Below, in pieces: positions 10,122-20,170 of a DNA stretch of 64,000 nt. The DNA comes from Sipunculus nudus (Eukaryota; Annelida; Sipuncula; Golfingiida; Sipunculidae). The position numbers were made by a program, and so were the translations under genes. How positions within the stretch are numbered: position 1 is the stretch's first letter; every line of letters begins with the position of its first letter. The stretch is from NCBI GenBank assembly GCA_026874595.1, contig CM049317.1, forward strand, positions 37,294,401 through 37,358,400, read 5' to 3'. Under the pieces are notes generated by a model. It was not told the DNA's origin and searched no databases. It saw only the letters and a list, made by a program, of their open reading frames with translations.

Positions 10122-11039
10122 GCAGTTAATATATGGATTGTTTAAGTAACGACGCCTTTAAACCTGCGTCACATGTCCAAAACGCAGCCCGTCCGACTTC
10201 TCTGCGAGCTGAAAAGGGCATTTTTGGCAGAAATACAGCAGGTGTTTGCTGTATCACTGCGGACACCGCCGCGATTTTTAGGGGTCGGCCGACGATTGCA
10301 GGGCACCGAAACCTGTTCTGAAATTTTCCAAAGGCGATATTTTAGGTCGCAGAGCTCGTAAACAAGTCGCCCGTAGATAGCTCGGGCAGCGGCCTACATG
10401 CGATCGATGTTCGGGCAGCAGTCCAACGATTTTAGACGCATTTTTGCTTTAAAACTCGGACGGAGGTCGACAAAGCTGCGCGGCCTCCGCGTAGGCTCCC
10501 TAAGATACACAAACGACCAAATCCCGTATCCCGCCCGACTTGTAAAAAGTCGAACGTGCTGCGACAACGCTCTGTGCTGGTTTAGGGCCGCCGTCGGGTG
10601 GCTACTTCGGCCCCCGGACAGGCTCCTCCTGTCAACTCAGCTTCCAGTTCATGCCCCGATGAAGCAAAATCAGGCTCTAGTGCCACCTTCTTCTTGGAAA
10701 CCGGGTTCGTTGCTCCCTTGGTCTTCTTTGGCGGCATGTTAGCTTGCCTCTATCACTAAGTAGTTGTGTTGTGCTCTTCGCTCTATCAGACTGTCTGGCG
10801 GGCATCGATAGACCAAATGCCCATCGATTGCAACTCGGACGGCGCCAGCCATTATGCTGGGCGGCCTTTGCCCCACTACTGACGGCCGCTGGGCAATTTT
10901 TGATTACCATTATTCAATCGGCACCGCCCGATCCCCGTCGGATATGTGACTGGTTAGATTTTAAGCGTTAAATACGCTCGACTTCCTGGCGGGCTTGGAA
11001 TTCGGCAACTTTTTTGCGATCCACACATTTGGCCGGAGG
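10122..11039. mobile_element. GC-rich insertion inside G2 pol
   Basis: About 918 bp of distinctly GC-rich, CpG-containing DNA separates the connection region of G2 reverse transcriptase from its RNase H. The 7-mer CCGTTGG flanks it (10115-10121 and 11040-11046), as a short target duplication or microhomology. A 16-bp sequence, CCGTYGGATATGTGAC, occurs at 10936-10951 and again at 11040-11055. Short hairpins such as CGACTTGTAAAAAGTCG also occur. Apart from the small frame at 10582-10737 I see no coding similarity. It is probably a non-autonomous insertion of unknown class. Confidence 0.5.
10582..10737 (-). CDS. small basic-N-terminus ORF, function unknown
   Basis: An ATG-initiated minus-strand frame of 51 codons begins MPPKKTKGATNPVSKKK and continues with an acidic stretch before a Arg-rich end and a stop. 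The lysine-rich start resembles the first residues of some retroelement gag or DNA-binding proteins, but the similarity is too short to name. It lies inside the GC-rich insertion at 10122-11039 and may be the start of a truncated element ORF or a chance frame. Confidence 0.2.
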   Translation of the reverse strand: MPPKKTKGATNPVSKKKVALEPDFASSGHELEAELTGGACPGAEVATRRRP

Positions 11040-12330
11040 CCGTTGGATATGTGACGAAAACCTAAGGGTTTCGTATGCCACTTATTGTGCTTCTCCCCAT
11101 ATGACCTCGCTCCTTTGAATGAGATCATTCAATGGTACCGCCACTTCGGCGTAATTGGGGATGAGTTTTCTATACCCACTAAGGCCGAGGAATTATGGGG
11201 CCTCTTTTCAGTGGTGGTTCTCTGACTGTTTCTTATTTTGTTCAGAATTACAGGGTCTGTAGCGAGTTGACCTCTAACGATTGTATGCCCAAGGAACCCT
11301 CAATTCGGGAAGCCTGAGAAGCACTCTTAACGTTTTGCACAGCTAGACTGGCGCTGTGTAGAATCTTAAACAGTTTCTCCAGTAGCATTAAATGGTCAGA
11401 CCAGTTAATGCTGTGACATAGCACGTCGACAATAGGACATACGACACCATTATCGACAAACAGTTTTGTTGCAGTATGCGGATGAACTAGGCACTTGTAG
11501 AACAAAACTAAACTATGAACTAAAGCATGAAATTGGACTGGTATTGGGAAACAAATGCTGCATGCTGCAATATTTGCATTTTCTAATATGTATATATGCC
11601 AATACCCCTTCATAAAGTCGATCTTTGAAGATGCAGCACTGTTACGTAATTCTGTTTCTATATGTGACATAGGTTGTGGGTTAAAAAGTATTATCCGATT
11701 CAGTCTGCGAAATTCTACGCTTAAGCGCATGAAACCATCCTTTGAGCGTATCATTACAACCGGAGATGCTAATTTAGAATAAGAGTTTTCAATGATCCCA
11801 AGAGATAAGATAATATATGTCTCGCTCTTTATGACGTCTTTTAAGACCTTGGGTACAAGGTAAGGCTTAGACCTGACAGGTTTATCGGATGTAATTTGAT
11901 TATCAAACCCAAATACAGGGATTTTTATTTTGGAGACAGGTCTTACTGACTCAAATCGATTTACCAAGTCTTTCAGATCTTAAACCTGTTGCTTTGAAAG
12001 CTGATAATGAAAATTCACGTCAACTAGATCTTGAAAACGAAACACTTTGGGCATTGCAACAACAGTTATCTCATCATTAATTTCCACCGTTTGAACCACA
12101 TTCAACTTCACTACCAGCTAAAATGTTCTCACATCGGTCACTGACCGGACTAGCGACAGTCTGTCACCCCAAACGTCGATTTTAGAGGAACTGAAGAACG
12201 ATGGGGTGACAGTACAAGCTATTGGGTTCGCATCAATTCTAGTTTGTGCAGATGTGCATGCCATTTCTGACACTACTTTTTAATTTTTATCTACTTCTAG
12301 AACTGTCATTTTCCTGAGTTAAGACAAAAA
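11040..12330 (-). pseudogene. integrase-RT linker and reverse transcriptase of G2
   Basis: The frame 11967-11248 is open for 239 codons and follows the Ty3 reverse transcriptase pattern: KPVRSKPYLVPKVLKD, LGIIENSYSKLASPVV, FRRLNRI, IDFMKGYWHIYI (motif A, Asp present). The catalytic box reads LFVDNG where YxDD is expected, so the second Asp is replaced by Asn and the enzyme would be dead. Toward 11040 the connection region continues in other frames (FLGHTIV, then SGYRKLIPNYAEVAVPLNDL). Above 11967 the linker from integrase is traceable in fragments to about 12330. A long frame with a lost active site suggests decay dominated by substitutions. Confidence 0.75.
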
Positions 12331-12344
12331 GTGACGTTATTCTG

Positions 12345-14935
12345 TTTGGGAAAATAAAAATTATTACTTCCACGGTTGACTAACGTGTATTCGTGCAGCA
12401 GTTTTTAATACCGAGGCTTGTTTCACTCGGAAAAAAAAAACTCGTCTACACGGCTTCAGCGGGAGAATCATAACATCCGCTAGGGGATTCCCAGACGGCT
12501 ATGTGTAAAACTCGGAAGTCCGAAGTCGAAAGCAAGGATTTTTTTTTAAATAAAGCAATGATAGAAGCATAATTAAAATGCCACTACATCAATGGAAAGT
12601 ACCATTTTATTTTTATTGATAGAATAAGGTCTATTCGATCCTTTTTTGGTAAAAAAACCAAGGTTATCCATCCGAAGTTATAGACTATTTTTTGCTCGGA
12701 AATGCTCGGTTATAGTCCAAATATGTAAAACTCGGAAGCCAGTAATGGCTGGTTATCATATAGTCTTCAACGTAAAGCATTTTCAATTTCTTCAAGATGA
12801 CATATTTTTCATGAACTCAATCTGTTTTTGTAACATTCATGATCCTGGTTTTTTATAATATATTATATTGATATATTATTTCATATAAAAATAATGAGTA
12901 TGCACGGAATATTCAGATGGATTATATAAAGATAAGAAATGACTTTACAGCAAAAGTAGAATAGGAATAATTTATATTTGTAATTGAAATATTTATCTTA
13001 GCGGTAAATACCTAACTTTATTTATCAAAACGGTTTGGTTCCATTATTGCATGGTGTCGTCATTTTTATGTGGAATTTCAAGGTATGAATCTTAGATAAG
13101 CAACATGTTCAATAAAAATGCCTATATCCCATAACATCTTTAAGACACCAGGCCACCTCTAGACAGAATTTTACTTGAAGCCCCAAATGTCATACGTGTC
13201 GATAAAGATTCTATATGGTTATTTATCAAAGATTTTACATTCAACGATCTCCTCTGTACACAAAATTGGAATTTTTTATCGAGATCGTTGTAATCGCACA
13301 GTAATCCGAAGTTGAAGGGAGCACATTCTGTTTAGATGCCCTTATCATGCATATATTATAACGGTAGAGAGTGAAATCAGTTGCAAACATACTTTAAAAT
13401 ATTATTAAATATCCATTTATTTGAAGTTGAAATATGATGTTGAAACATCAGGAGTGAATTTTCATATTTGCGTGTTCAAAGTATGGAAAATATATTATTG
13501 TTTTTATATTGAATGACATCGTAATTTATAACTGTAATTTAAATGCCATATAAGGGTTTATTATACCATATTTTTTATTCAGTGGTGCATCCATAGGGGG
13601 CGCAATCCCGTTCAGACGTATCGAGTTCTTTTCCCATGTATTCGTAATTAATTTTCATTTATTTTCAGATTACCTTTTTATTCCCTGGCAATAACATTAT
13701 TAAATTACTTTCAAGTTCATAAGTTGGCGATATTAATGAACAAGTCTGTGATTTCTACTCAACTTAGAGAGCATCCAAAAATATACTAGTATATTGAGAG
13801 ATGGAGTCTTTCCGTTATCACATGTCACTTTTCTCGGTCATAACACGGCTAATACTCGAGACTCACGCACTGTGCTCTGCTGTCCGAGCCCGTGCGCTCA
13901 CAGATCACAAAAGTCGGTAAAATGCAAAGATTGTTATAAGACTGAAACATATCAATTATTTAACAACGAGTACTACATTTAAAAGGTGACATTTTGCAAG
14001 TTATAAATGTATAGACGCGTATTTCATCATTGACATTAACATGTTACAAACTATTGGATATTTGAATTTTCCAGTTTATACCGTAATTTTAAAGAATTAT
14101 AAATATTAAGGCAGAACAACCTAAAGGTTGAATACATTTTTCAAAAACATGTAGGAGAATAGTTGCGAAACAGAAAATCCTCATTATCTTTTGTTTAAGG
14201 TGTTTAAAAATGTCCTCTTTACATTGTATATTTTAAGAATTAAAATTATCCCCTCCATGCCCTGCCCATGTAAATATAAATATCTTTAACAAAAGCATGG
14301 CTCTAGATTTTATCAATTTATTACATCGGGTGAAATATATTACGTGAAAATACACCCACATATCTGTATACATTCATATTAAATTTACAAAACAAAATTG
14401 AGAACATAGTTTTCCGATTTTGTATAATGTATTGTATTAAAAAAAAGCAGAATCATGCATAAGCAATTTAAATATATGCATGCAACTATAATTATAATGA
14501 AACTGTATTTGGGCTGTAGTTCTTAACTGACCACAAGATAACCAGTGCGTCTCTGTGACTTCCAAGTTATACATATTTGAATCACATCCCAGCACTTCTG
14601 AGTGACTTCCGAGATGGCTTCCAAGCACAAAATCGCCCATAACTTTCAGATCAAAGAATGAAGAACTATAACTGTACACAGAATGATAGTAAAGATCTTA
14701 TTCTTTCGGGAAAAAGCAAAACATTATTGAAGCGTTAGCATTTTGTATATGCTTTAAACTGCATTATTGATAAAACAATTCCTTGGTTCCCGACTTCGGG
14801 CTTCGGACTTCCAAGTTTACATACACGACCCCGTCATGACACTTCAGTTTCGAACGAGAAGTACCGCTTCACGTGAATCGGTGCCACAGTGACTAAAAGA
14901 GGTAATTAAAGTAATAATTTTTGTGTAAACACCCT
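12345..14935. mobile_element. 2.6-kb long-inverted-repeat element inserted in G2
   Basis: The outer left arm (about 12354-12540) matches the reverse complement of about 14780-14925. The shared blocks are AAAATTATTACTT at the ends and AACTYGGAAGTCCGAAG inside. The inner arms (about 12650-12765 and 14530-14665) also pair, with AGATAACCAG and TTATACATATTTG-like blocks. Together the imperfect arms are about 400 bp each, separated by about 1.75 kb of AT-rich DNA without a recognisable transposase. G2 pol stops near 12330 on one side and resumes above about 15000 on the other. It is a non-autonomous, foldback-like element of unknown class. Confidence 0.6.
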
Positions 14936-15129
14936 TTTTCTTCGATATTAAGCACATATAATACGACCATATAAGCCTGTGATGCCAAATAATACCAGAC
15001 AGGAAATATTTTGATCCGACCCTTAGAATGGGCGTTCTGTTGTGACTGCCATCATGACTCCAGGCCCTATCAGTTTATTTCCTAAGGCCTGAGTGTCATG
15101 TTGTCATGGCTATGACCGGACAGGCCAAG

Positions 15130-16030
15130 TCAGATATGCAGTCACACAGCTGGTCAGGCTTACCGACTTTTCTGGGAATATCTTTCTTCAGGAGTAGATG
15201 GGAAAAGTTTTGATTATCCCGTTCAAGCTAACTTTGTCATCACAATCATTAAACCTATGCAAAACTTGGTATGTCCCTTTCCACTGAAGCAAAAGCTATT
15301 CTTGTCAGTGGGAAGTAGAACAATCCCCCTTTTCTAGCCATCTTGGCTTTGCGCATGCATCATCATATGCTTTGTATCAGTCACTGATTGTACCAAAAAT
15401 ATTTGCGATACACTTAAATTTTTCACTTTATCATTATTCGAGATAAAATTCTTATTGATAGGTTGTCTTAATCTCTGAATCTGTACCCTCTTTGGTAAAG
15501 AATTTTCATAGGCCCTCTCACGCGCCGAAAGTAAAGCAGCGCGAAAGGGGAAAACCCACCGAACAATTCCCTTTTCAACAGCAACTTAACATTTTATTTA
15601 CTGTATTATTCCATCGCAGCGAGGAATGTAACGACTTGTAGTTAGCTGTTTTATTAATACTCAACAGTCTACTTACCTCGAGCATTACCGTGGCATATAA
15701 GTTAGGACTTCACCAAGAAGACCTAACCTTCTGCACACTTCAAGAAATACTTAAGCTTCTGTTTCTATATTAATATTTTGCAAAGCAATAGCCTCAGGAT
15801 ATCGAATGGCATAAACTGAACCGTTCACCTGTGTAAGTAGCTGGAACGATAAAGATAACGACCAACAACATCCATATCCACACGATGAAAATGTTTTTGT
15901 ATGAAGATCACTTTGCCCAAGGGCACTTATGTAACCTTACGTGTCCCTTGACACAAGTCACATGACCAACAAAATCATGTTACATCCTGATGCATTCCAG
16001 GCCAATAGAAACGGGAATCTTCTCTGTCGT
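15130..16030 (-). pseudogene. integrase of G2 (decayed)
   Basis: Fragments in changing minus-strand frames read FYWPGMHQDV and CDLCQG (zinc-binding domain, about 16015-15945), RVDMDVVG (first catalytic Asp, near 15875), LGEVLTYM (15710-15690, where the second catalytic Asp is replaced by Tyr at 15697-15699), a TTSRYIPRCDG-like segment lacking the catalytic Glu, and a C-terminal domain with SLNGIIKTF-like residues (about 15200). The left boundary of the tandem duplication (15715) falls inside this gene. The copy has many stops and cannot be functional. Confidence 0.65.
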
Positions 16031-16231
16031 AGGTTTGAGCTATTCCCTGGCTACCTGACATTAACCACGCATGCGCTAGGCTGATGACATCACACCTGTA
16101 AAAAAATAGGTACTACAAACTGAGTTTGACATTCGCCTGGGGCATCCTTACATTCAAATTTTTAAACTAGGGCTAGGTTCTTATGGGCAAATTTTAAAAA
16201 AAATTACTGCCTTCATGACTATATTTCAACT

Positions 16232-16288
16232 TCATGTTTCACATTTTACGGGTACCCAATCGAGATCAGGATCGTGTGATTCTCTATC

Positions 16289-16358
<70 letters not shown>

Positions 16359-16477
16359 GCAGTTCTTATTACAAAACTGCTGCAACCAGTGTCTCTCAAA
16401 ACAGATACTTCATTATGGGAGACCATGCTCCTCTCGGTGAGCATCTGGCTTACCTGCACAAGCTTGGCATGACACAT
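16232..16477 (-). pseudogene. aspartyl protease of G2, with an (AT)n insertion
   Basis: The minus frame reads VSVLRDTGCSSFVIRTAS, the DTG active-site motif of Ty3-type proteases (DTG at 16393-16385). An (AT)n tract at 16291-16353 then replaces the coding sequence with a Tyr-Ile repeat, after which only a short tail remains. The flap and second conserved block are not visible. The active-site Asp is intact, but the fold is destroyed by the microsatellite. Confidence 0.7.
16291..16353. repeat. (AT)n microsatellite inside protease
   Basis: About 63 bp of AT dinucleotides within the G2 protease remnant. The tandem copy has the same tract at 18574-18631. Confidence 0.95.
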
Positions 16478-16509
16478 CTCTGGTTCATCTATGAGAAATG
16501 GTTACTTGC

Positions 16510-16914
16510 TTAATCTATCAGGGACATGTTAGTTAACTTCGCTGATATGCAAGCACTTGCCTCGGTAGTAGTTTTAATGCTACTAGAAATTATCGCCTGT
16601 TTGTTAGTCTTCTCAACAGCCTTATCTTCCATTTCAGATAAAGATTGGATAACGTGGCTCTGACTATTTGGTCTTTTAGCCTCTTTACACCTAAAGGATT
16701 TGTGACCAAATCCTCCAAAGATATAACATTTGATAAAAATAGGGCTTGTAGAGCTATGAGGAGTAGCCACACACTTATTATTTCTGCCCAGTATTATCAA
16801 AGTGACGGAACCCATATGATATTTTGGCCGGTTTTCCTCTCCCTTTACCGACTGAAGAGATTTGGCAACGAACGCAGAGCTTTACAGGCCATAGCGTTGG
16901 GCTGTATTGTCATG

Positions 16915-16977
<63 letters not shown>

Positions 16978-17718
16978 TATTCTCTTTCCTTTAAAAACAG
17001 TGACATTTCCTTGCCACACAAGACATAAACTGTTCTCTGAATAGCAACTTGATTCATACATGTGATGGATACCATCCAGTGTTACCAAGTTATTTGGGTA
17101 TCCGCTTAATCTTGTGGCAAACTGGCAAGGGGGTTAGTATTTATCTGGACTACATGTGCAAAATTTTGTACAACAAACTTCCTGGGTTAACTCTTACTTT
17201 TGCGTAGTGATCCTCTCGTAATCTAACGCTTCATCAACTGGTAACCAAGAGTACACATCCAATGTTTATCCCTTTAAAAGCGCCCTCAAACGGATAGCAC
17301 AATCTAATTGTGCCAAGTTGTATTATTTCGCAAATCATTCTAAACGCTAGAGATGCATATTATTTGTAGCGGGTTTCTTCAAAAGCAGACATTTTTACCA
17401 TGAGATCCCTTGGTTTACTGCTTGACTATTTGGGGTAACTGAGGTATGTTCGGCCACTTGAGCTTGAACTTTTACCATTTCTAGCTCATGTGATTGATCA
17501 TGTTCTTTCGTTTTTCTTTCATGTACGCTTGCCCTGTCCTCCCGCCCAAACGCCCTATCCACATGAGCTCTATCATTAACACTTTTCTCCTCCAACCGTG
17601 TCATTTCTCTGTCCACAAAAACATGAAGGTGCTCCCCTGAATCACCCCTTCGCTCTCCAAAATTTACCAGCTTTTCAAAATCCACATTGTACTTAAATTC
17701 CCCTTCGCAGAGTGCCAA
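16510..17718 (-). pseudogene. gag of G2 (decayed)
   Basis: Gag packages element RNA. The N-terminal part (17718-17395) reads ALCEGEFKYNVDFEKL and then a charged, Glu/Arg-rich, probably coiled-coil stretch common in invertebrate Ty3 gag. Its first codon is TTG, so the original ATG seems lost. A middle part with a REQFMSCVARK-like segment (near 17040) leads to an (AT)n tract at 16917-16974. The C-terminal frame (16815-16510) has a zinc knuckle, CYIFGGFGHKSFRC, in which the second Cys of CX2CX4HX4C is Phe. The knuckle defect is also present in the tandem copy, so it predates the duplication. Confidence 0.65.
16917..16974. repeat. (AT)n microsatellite inside gag
   Basis: About 58 bp of AT dinucleotides. 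It corresponds to 19194-19253 in the tandem copy. Confidence 0.95.
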
Positions 17719-17832
17719 CCGATTTCAAGATTTCCAGGGTATGTACACAGACAGACATGCCACAGAATTGGTTATTGATTGAGCCTGGCATATTTAAATT
17801 ATATTATTACTAAAATAGGTAATTCTGTGACA
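17689..17832 (-). repeat. 5' LTR-like block of G2
   Basis: It begins TGTCACAG on the minus strand at 17832 and is read as ending AAGTACA at 17689. It matches the block next to the polypurine tract at 9490-9629 and the tandem copy at 19965-20109. Above 17832 the sequence no longer resembles the element. Confidence 0.6.
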
Positions 17833-17997
17833 AGTGGTAGACAAAGTACCGATTTTTTATCATTAATACTCATAACAATGTCATATATCGATGTATGTGG
17901 TCATAACGTTATAACGTTACCATTAGATTAGACCAAGTGTACCTTCATCCCAGTAAAGTTCTTCATTACTTCTAAAGTAGAGTGCGCACATTACTTT

Positions 17998-18310
17998 AAG
18001 AAGACCTAACCTTCTGCACACTTCAAGAAATACTTAAGCTTCTGTTTCTATATTAATATTTTGCAAAGCAATAGCCTCAGGATATCGAATGGCATAAACT
18101 GAACCGTTCACCTGTGTAAGTAGCTGGAACGATAAAGATAACGACCAACAACATCCATATCCACACGATGAAAATGTTTTTGTATGAAGATCACTTTGCC
18201 CAAGGGCACTTATGTAACCTTACGTGTCCCTTGACACAAGTCACATGACCAACAAAATCATGTTACATCCTGATGCATTCCAGGCCAATAGAAACGGGAA
18301 CCTTCTCTGT
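17998..18310 (-). pseudogene. integrase fragment of G2, duplicate copy
   Basis: This is the A2 counterpart of 15715-16027. It holds the zinc-binding segment (FYWPGMHQDV, CDLCQG) and the first catalytic Asp region. It ends at the A1/A2 junction, before the second catalytic position, so only the N-terminal half of integrase is present. Confidence 0.65.
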
Positions 18311-18514
18311 CGTAGGTTTGAGCTATTCCCTGGCTACCTGACATTAACCACGCATGCGCTAGGCTGATGACATCACACCTGTAAAAAATTAGGTACTACA
18401 AACTGAGTTTGACATTCGCCTGGGGCATCCTTACATTCAAATTTTTAAACTAGGGCTAGGTTCTTATGGGCAAATTTAAAAAAAAATTACTGCCTTCCTG
18501 ACTATATTTCAACT

Positions 18515-18571
18515 TCATGTTTCACATTTTACGGGTACCCAATCGAGATCAGGATCGTGTGATTCTCTATC

Positions 18572-18631
<60 letters not shown>

Positions 18632-18754
18632 TGATGCAGTTCTTATTACAAAACTGCTGCAACCAGTGTCTCTCAAAACAGATACTTCATTATGGGAGAC
18701 CATGCTCTTCTCGGTGAGCATCTGGCTTACCTGCACAAGCTTGGCATGACACAT
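18515..18754 (-). pseudogene. protease of G2, duplicate copy
   Basis: This copy has the same DTGCSSFVIRTAS motif as at 16232-16477, with one Arg/Lys difference upstream. It is interrupted by (AT)n at the same point. It is a passive copy. Confidence 0.7.
18574..18631. repeat. (AT)n microsatellite inside duplicate protease
   Basis: About 58 bp, slightly shorter than its partner at 16291-16353. Confidence 0.95.
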
Positions 18755-18786
18755 CTCTGGTTCATCTATGAGAAATGGTTACTTGC

Positions 18787-19191
18787 TTAATCTATCAGGG
18801 ACATGTTAGTTAACTTCGCTGATATGCAAGCACTTGCCTCGGTAGTAGTTTTAATGCTACTAGAAATTATCGCCTGTTTGTTAGTCTTCTCAACAGCCTT
18901 ATCTTCCATTTCAGATAAAGATTGGATAACGTGGCTCTGACTATTTGGTCTTTTAGCCTCTTTACACCTAAAGGATTTGTGACCAAATCCTCCAAAGATA
19001 TAACATTTGATAAAAATAGGGCTTGTAGAGCTATGAGGAGTAGCCACACACTTATTATTTCTGCCCAGTATTATCAAAGTGACGGAACCCATATGATATT
19101 TTGGCCGGTTTTCCTCTCCCTTTACCGACTGAAGAGATTTGGCAACAAACGCAGAGCTTTACAGGCCATGGCGTTGGGCTGTATTGTCATG

Positions 19192-19253
<62 letters not shown>

Positions 19254-19995
19254 GTTTATTCTCTTTCCTTTAAAAAAAGTGACATTTCCTTGCCACACGA
19301 GGACATAAACTGTTCTCTGAATAGCAACTTGATTCATACATGTGATGGATACCATCCAGTGTTTCCAAGTTATTTGGGTATCCGCTTAATCTTGTGGCAA
19401 ACTGGCAAGGGGGTTAGTATTTATCTGGACTACATGTGCAAAATTTTGTACAACAAACTTCCTGGGTTAACTCTTACTTTTGCGTAGTGATCCTCTCGTA
19501 ATCTAACGCTTCATCAACTGGTAACCAAGAGTACACATCCAATGTTTATCCCTTTAAAGGGGCCCTAAAACGGATAGCACAATCTAATTGTGCCAAGTTG
19601 TATGATTTCGCAAATCATTCTAAACGCTAGAGATGCATCTTATTTGTAGCGGGTTTCTTCAAAAGCAGACATTTTTACCATGAGATCCCTTGGTTTACTG
19701 CTTGACTATTTGGGGTAACTGAGGTATGCTCGGCCACTTGAGCTTGAACTTTTACCATTTCTAGCTCATGTGATTGATCACGTTCTTTCGTTTTTCTTTC
19801 ATGTACGCTTGCCCTGTCCTCCCGCCCAAACGCCCTATCCACATGAGCCCTCTCATTAACACTTTTCTCCTCCAACCGTGTCATTTCTCTGTCCACAACA
19901 TGAAGGTGCTCCCCTGAATCACCCCTTCGCTCTCCAAAACTTACCAGCTTTTCAAAATCCACATTGTACTTAAATTCCCCTTCGCAGAGTGCCAA
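18787..19995 (-). pseudogene. gag of G2, duplicate copy
   Basis: This is the counterpart of 16510-17718. The zinc knuckle at 19092-18787 is identical at the protein level, including the Cys-to-Phe change. The N-terminal part (19995-19675) differs by a few residues and lacks one codon. An (AT)n tract lies at 19194-19253. It is not functional. Confidence 0.65.
19194..19253. repeat. (AT)n microsatellite inside duplicate gag
   Basis: About 60 bp with one TT interruption, corresponding to 16917-16974. Confidence 0.95.
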
Positions 19996-20109
19996 CCGTT
20001 TTCAAGATTCCCAGGGTATGTACACAGACAGACATGCCACAGAATTGGTTATTGATTGAGCCTGGCATATTTAAATTATATTATTACTAAAATAGGTAAT
20101 TCTGTGACA
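19965..20109 (-). repeat. LTR-like block of G2, duplicate copy
   Basis: Nearly identical to 17689-17832, starting TGTCACAG at 20109 on the minus strand. Confidence 0.6.
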
Positions 20110-20170
20110 AGTGGTAGACAAAGTACCGATTTTTTATCATTAATACTCATAACAATGTCATATATCGATG

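Larger units (their letters stand above)
9490..17832 (-). mobile_element. nested integrase-first Ty3-type retrotransposon (G2)
   Basis: On the minus strand, from 17832 downward, this reads LTR-like block, gag, zinc knuckle, protease, integrase, [insertion 12345-14935], linker and reverse transcriptase, [insertion 10122-11039], RNase H, polypurine tract, LTR-like block. Two observations tie the pieces into one element. The first is a shared block of about 140 bp starting TGTCACAG at both ends (17832 and 9629). The second is that the domain order resumes correctly across each insertion. As in G1, integrase precedes reverse transcriptase, and pol ends just after RNase H. All frames are broken, and microsatellites interrupt gag and protease. 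The 5' half is duplicated to the right. Confidence 0.75.

Noticed and set aside
16215-16472. Tyr-Ile repeat proteins from frames through (AT)n tracts here and at other microsatellites
   Set aside because: They are translations of dinucleotide repeats and not genes.
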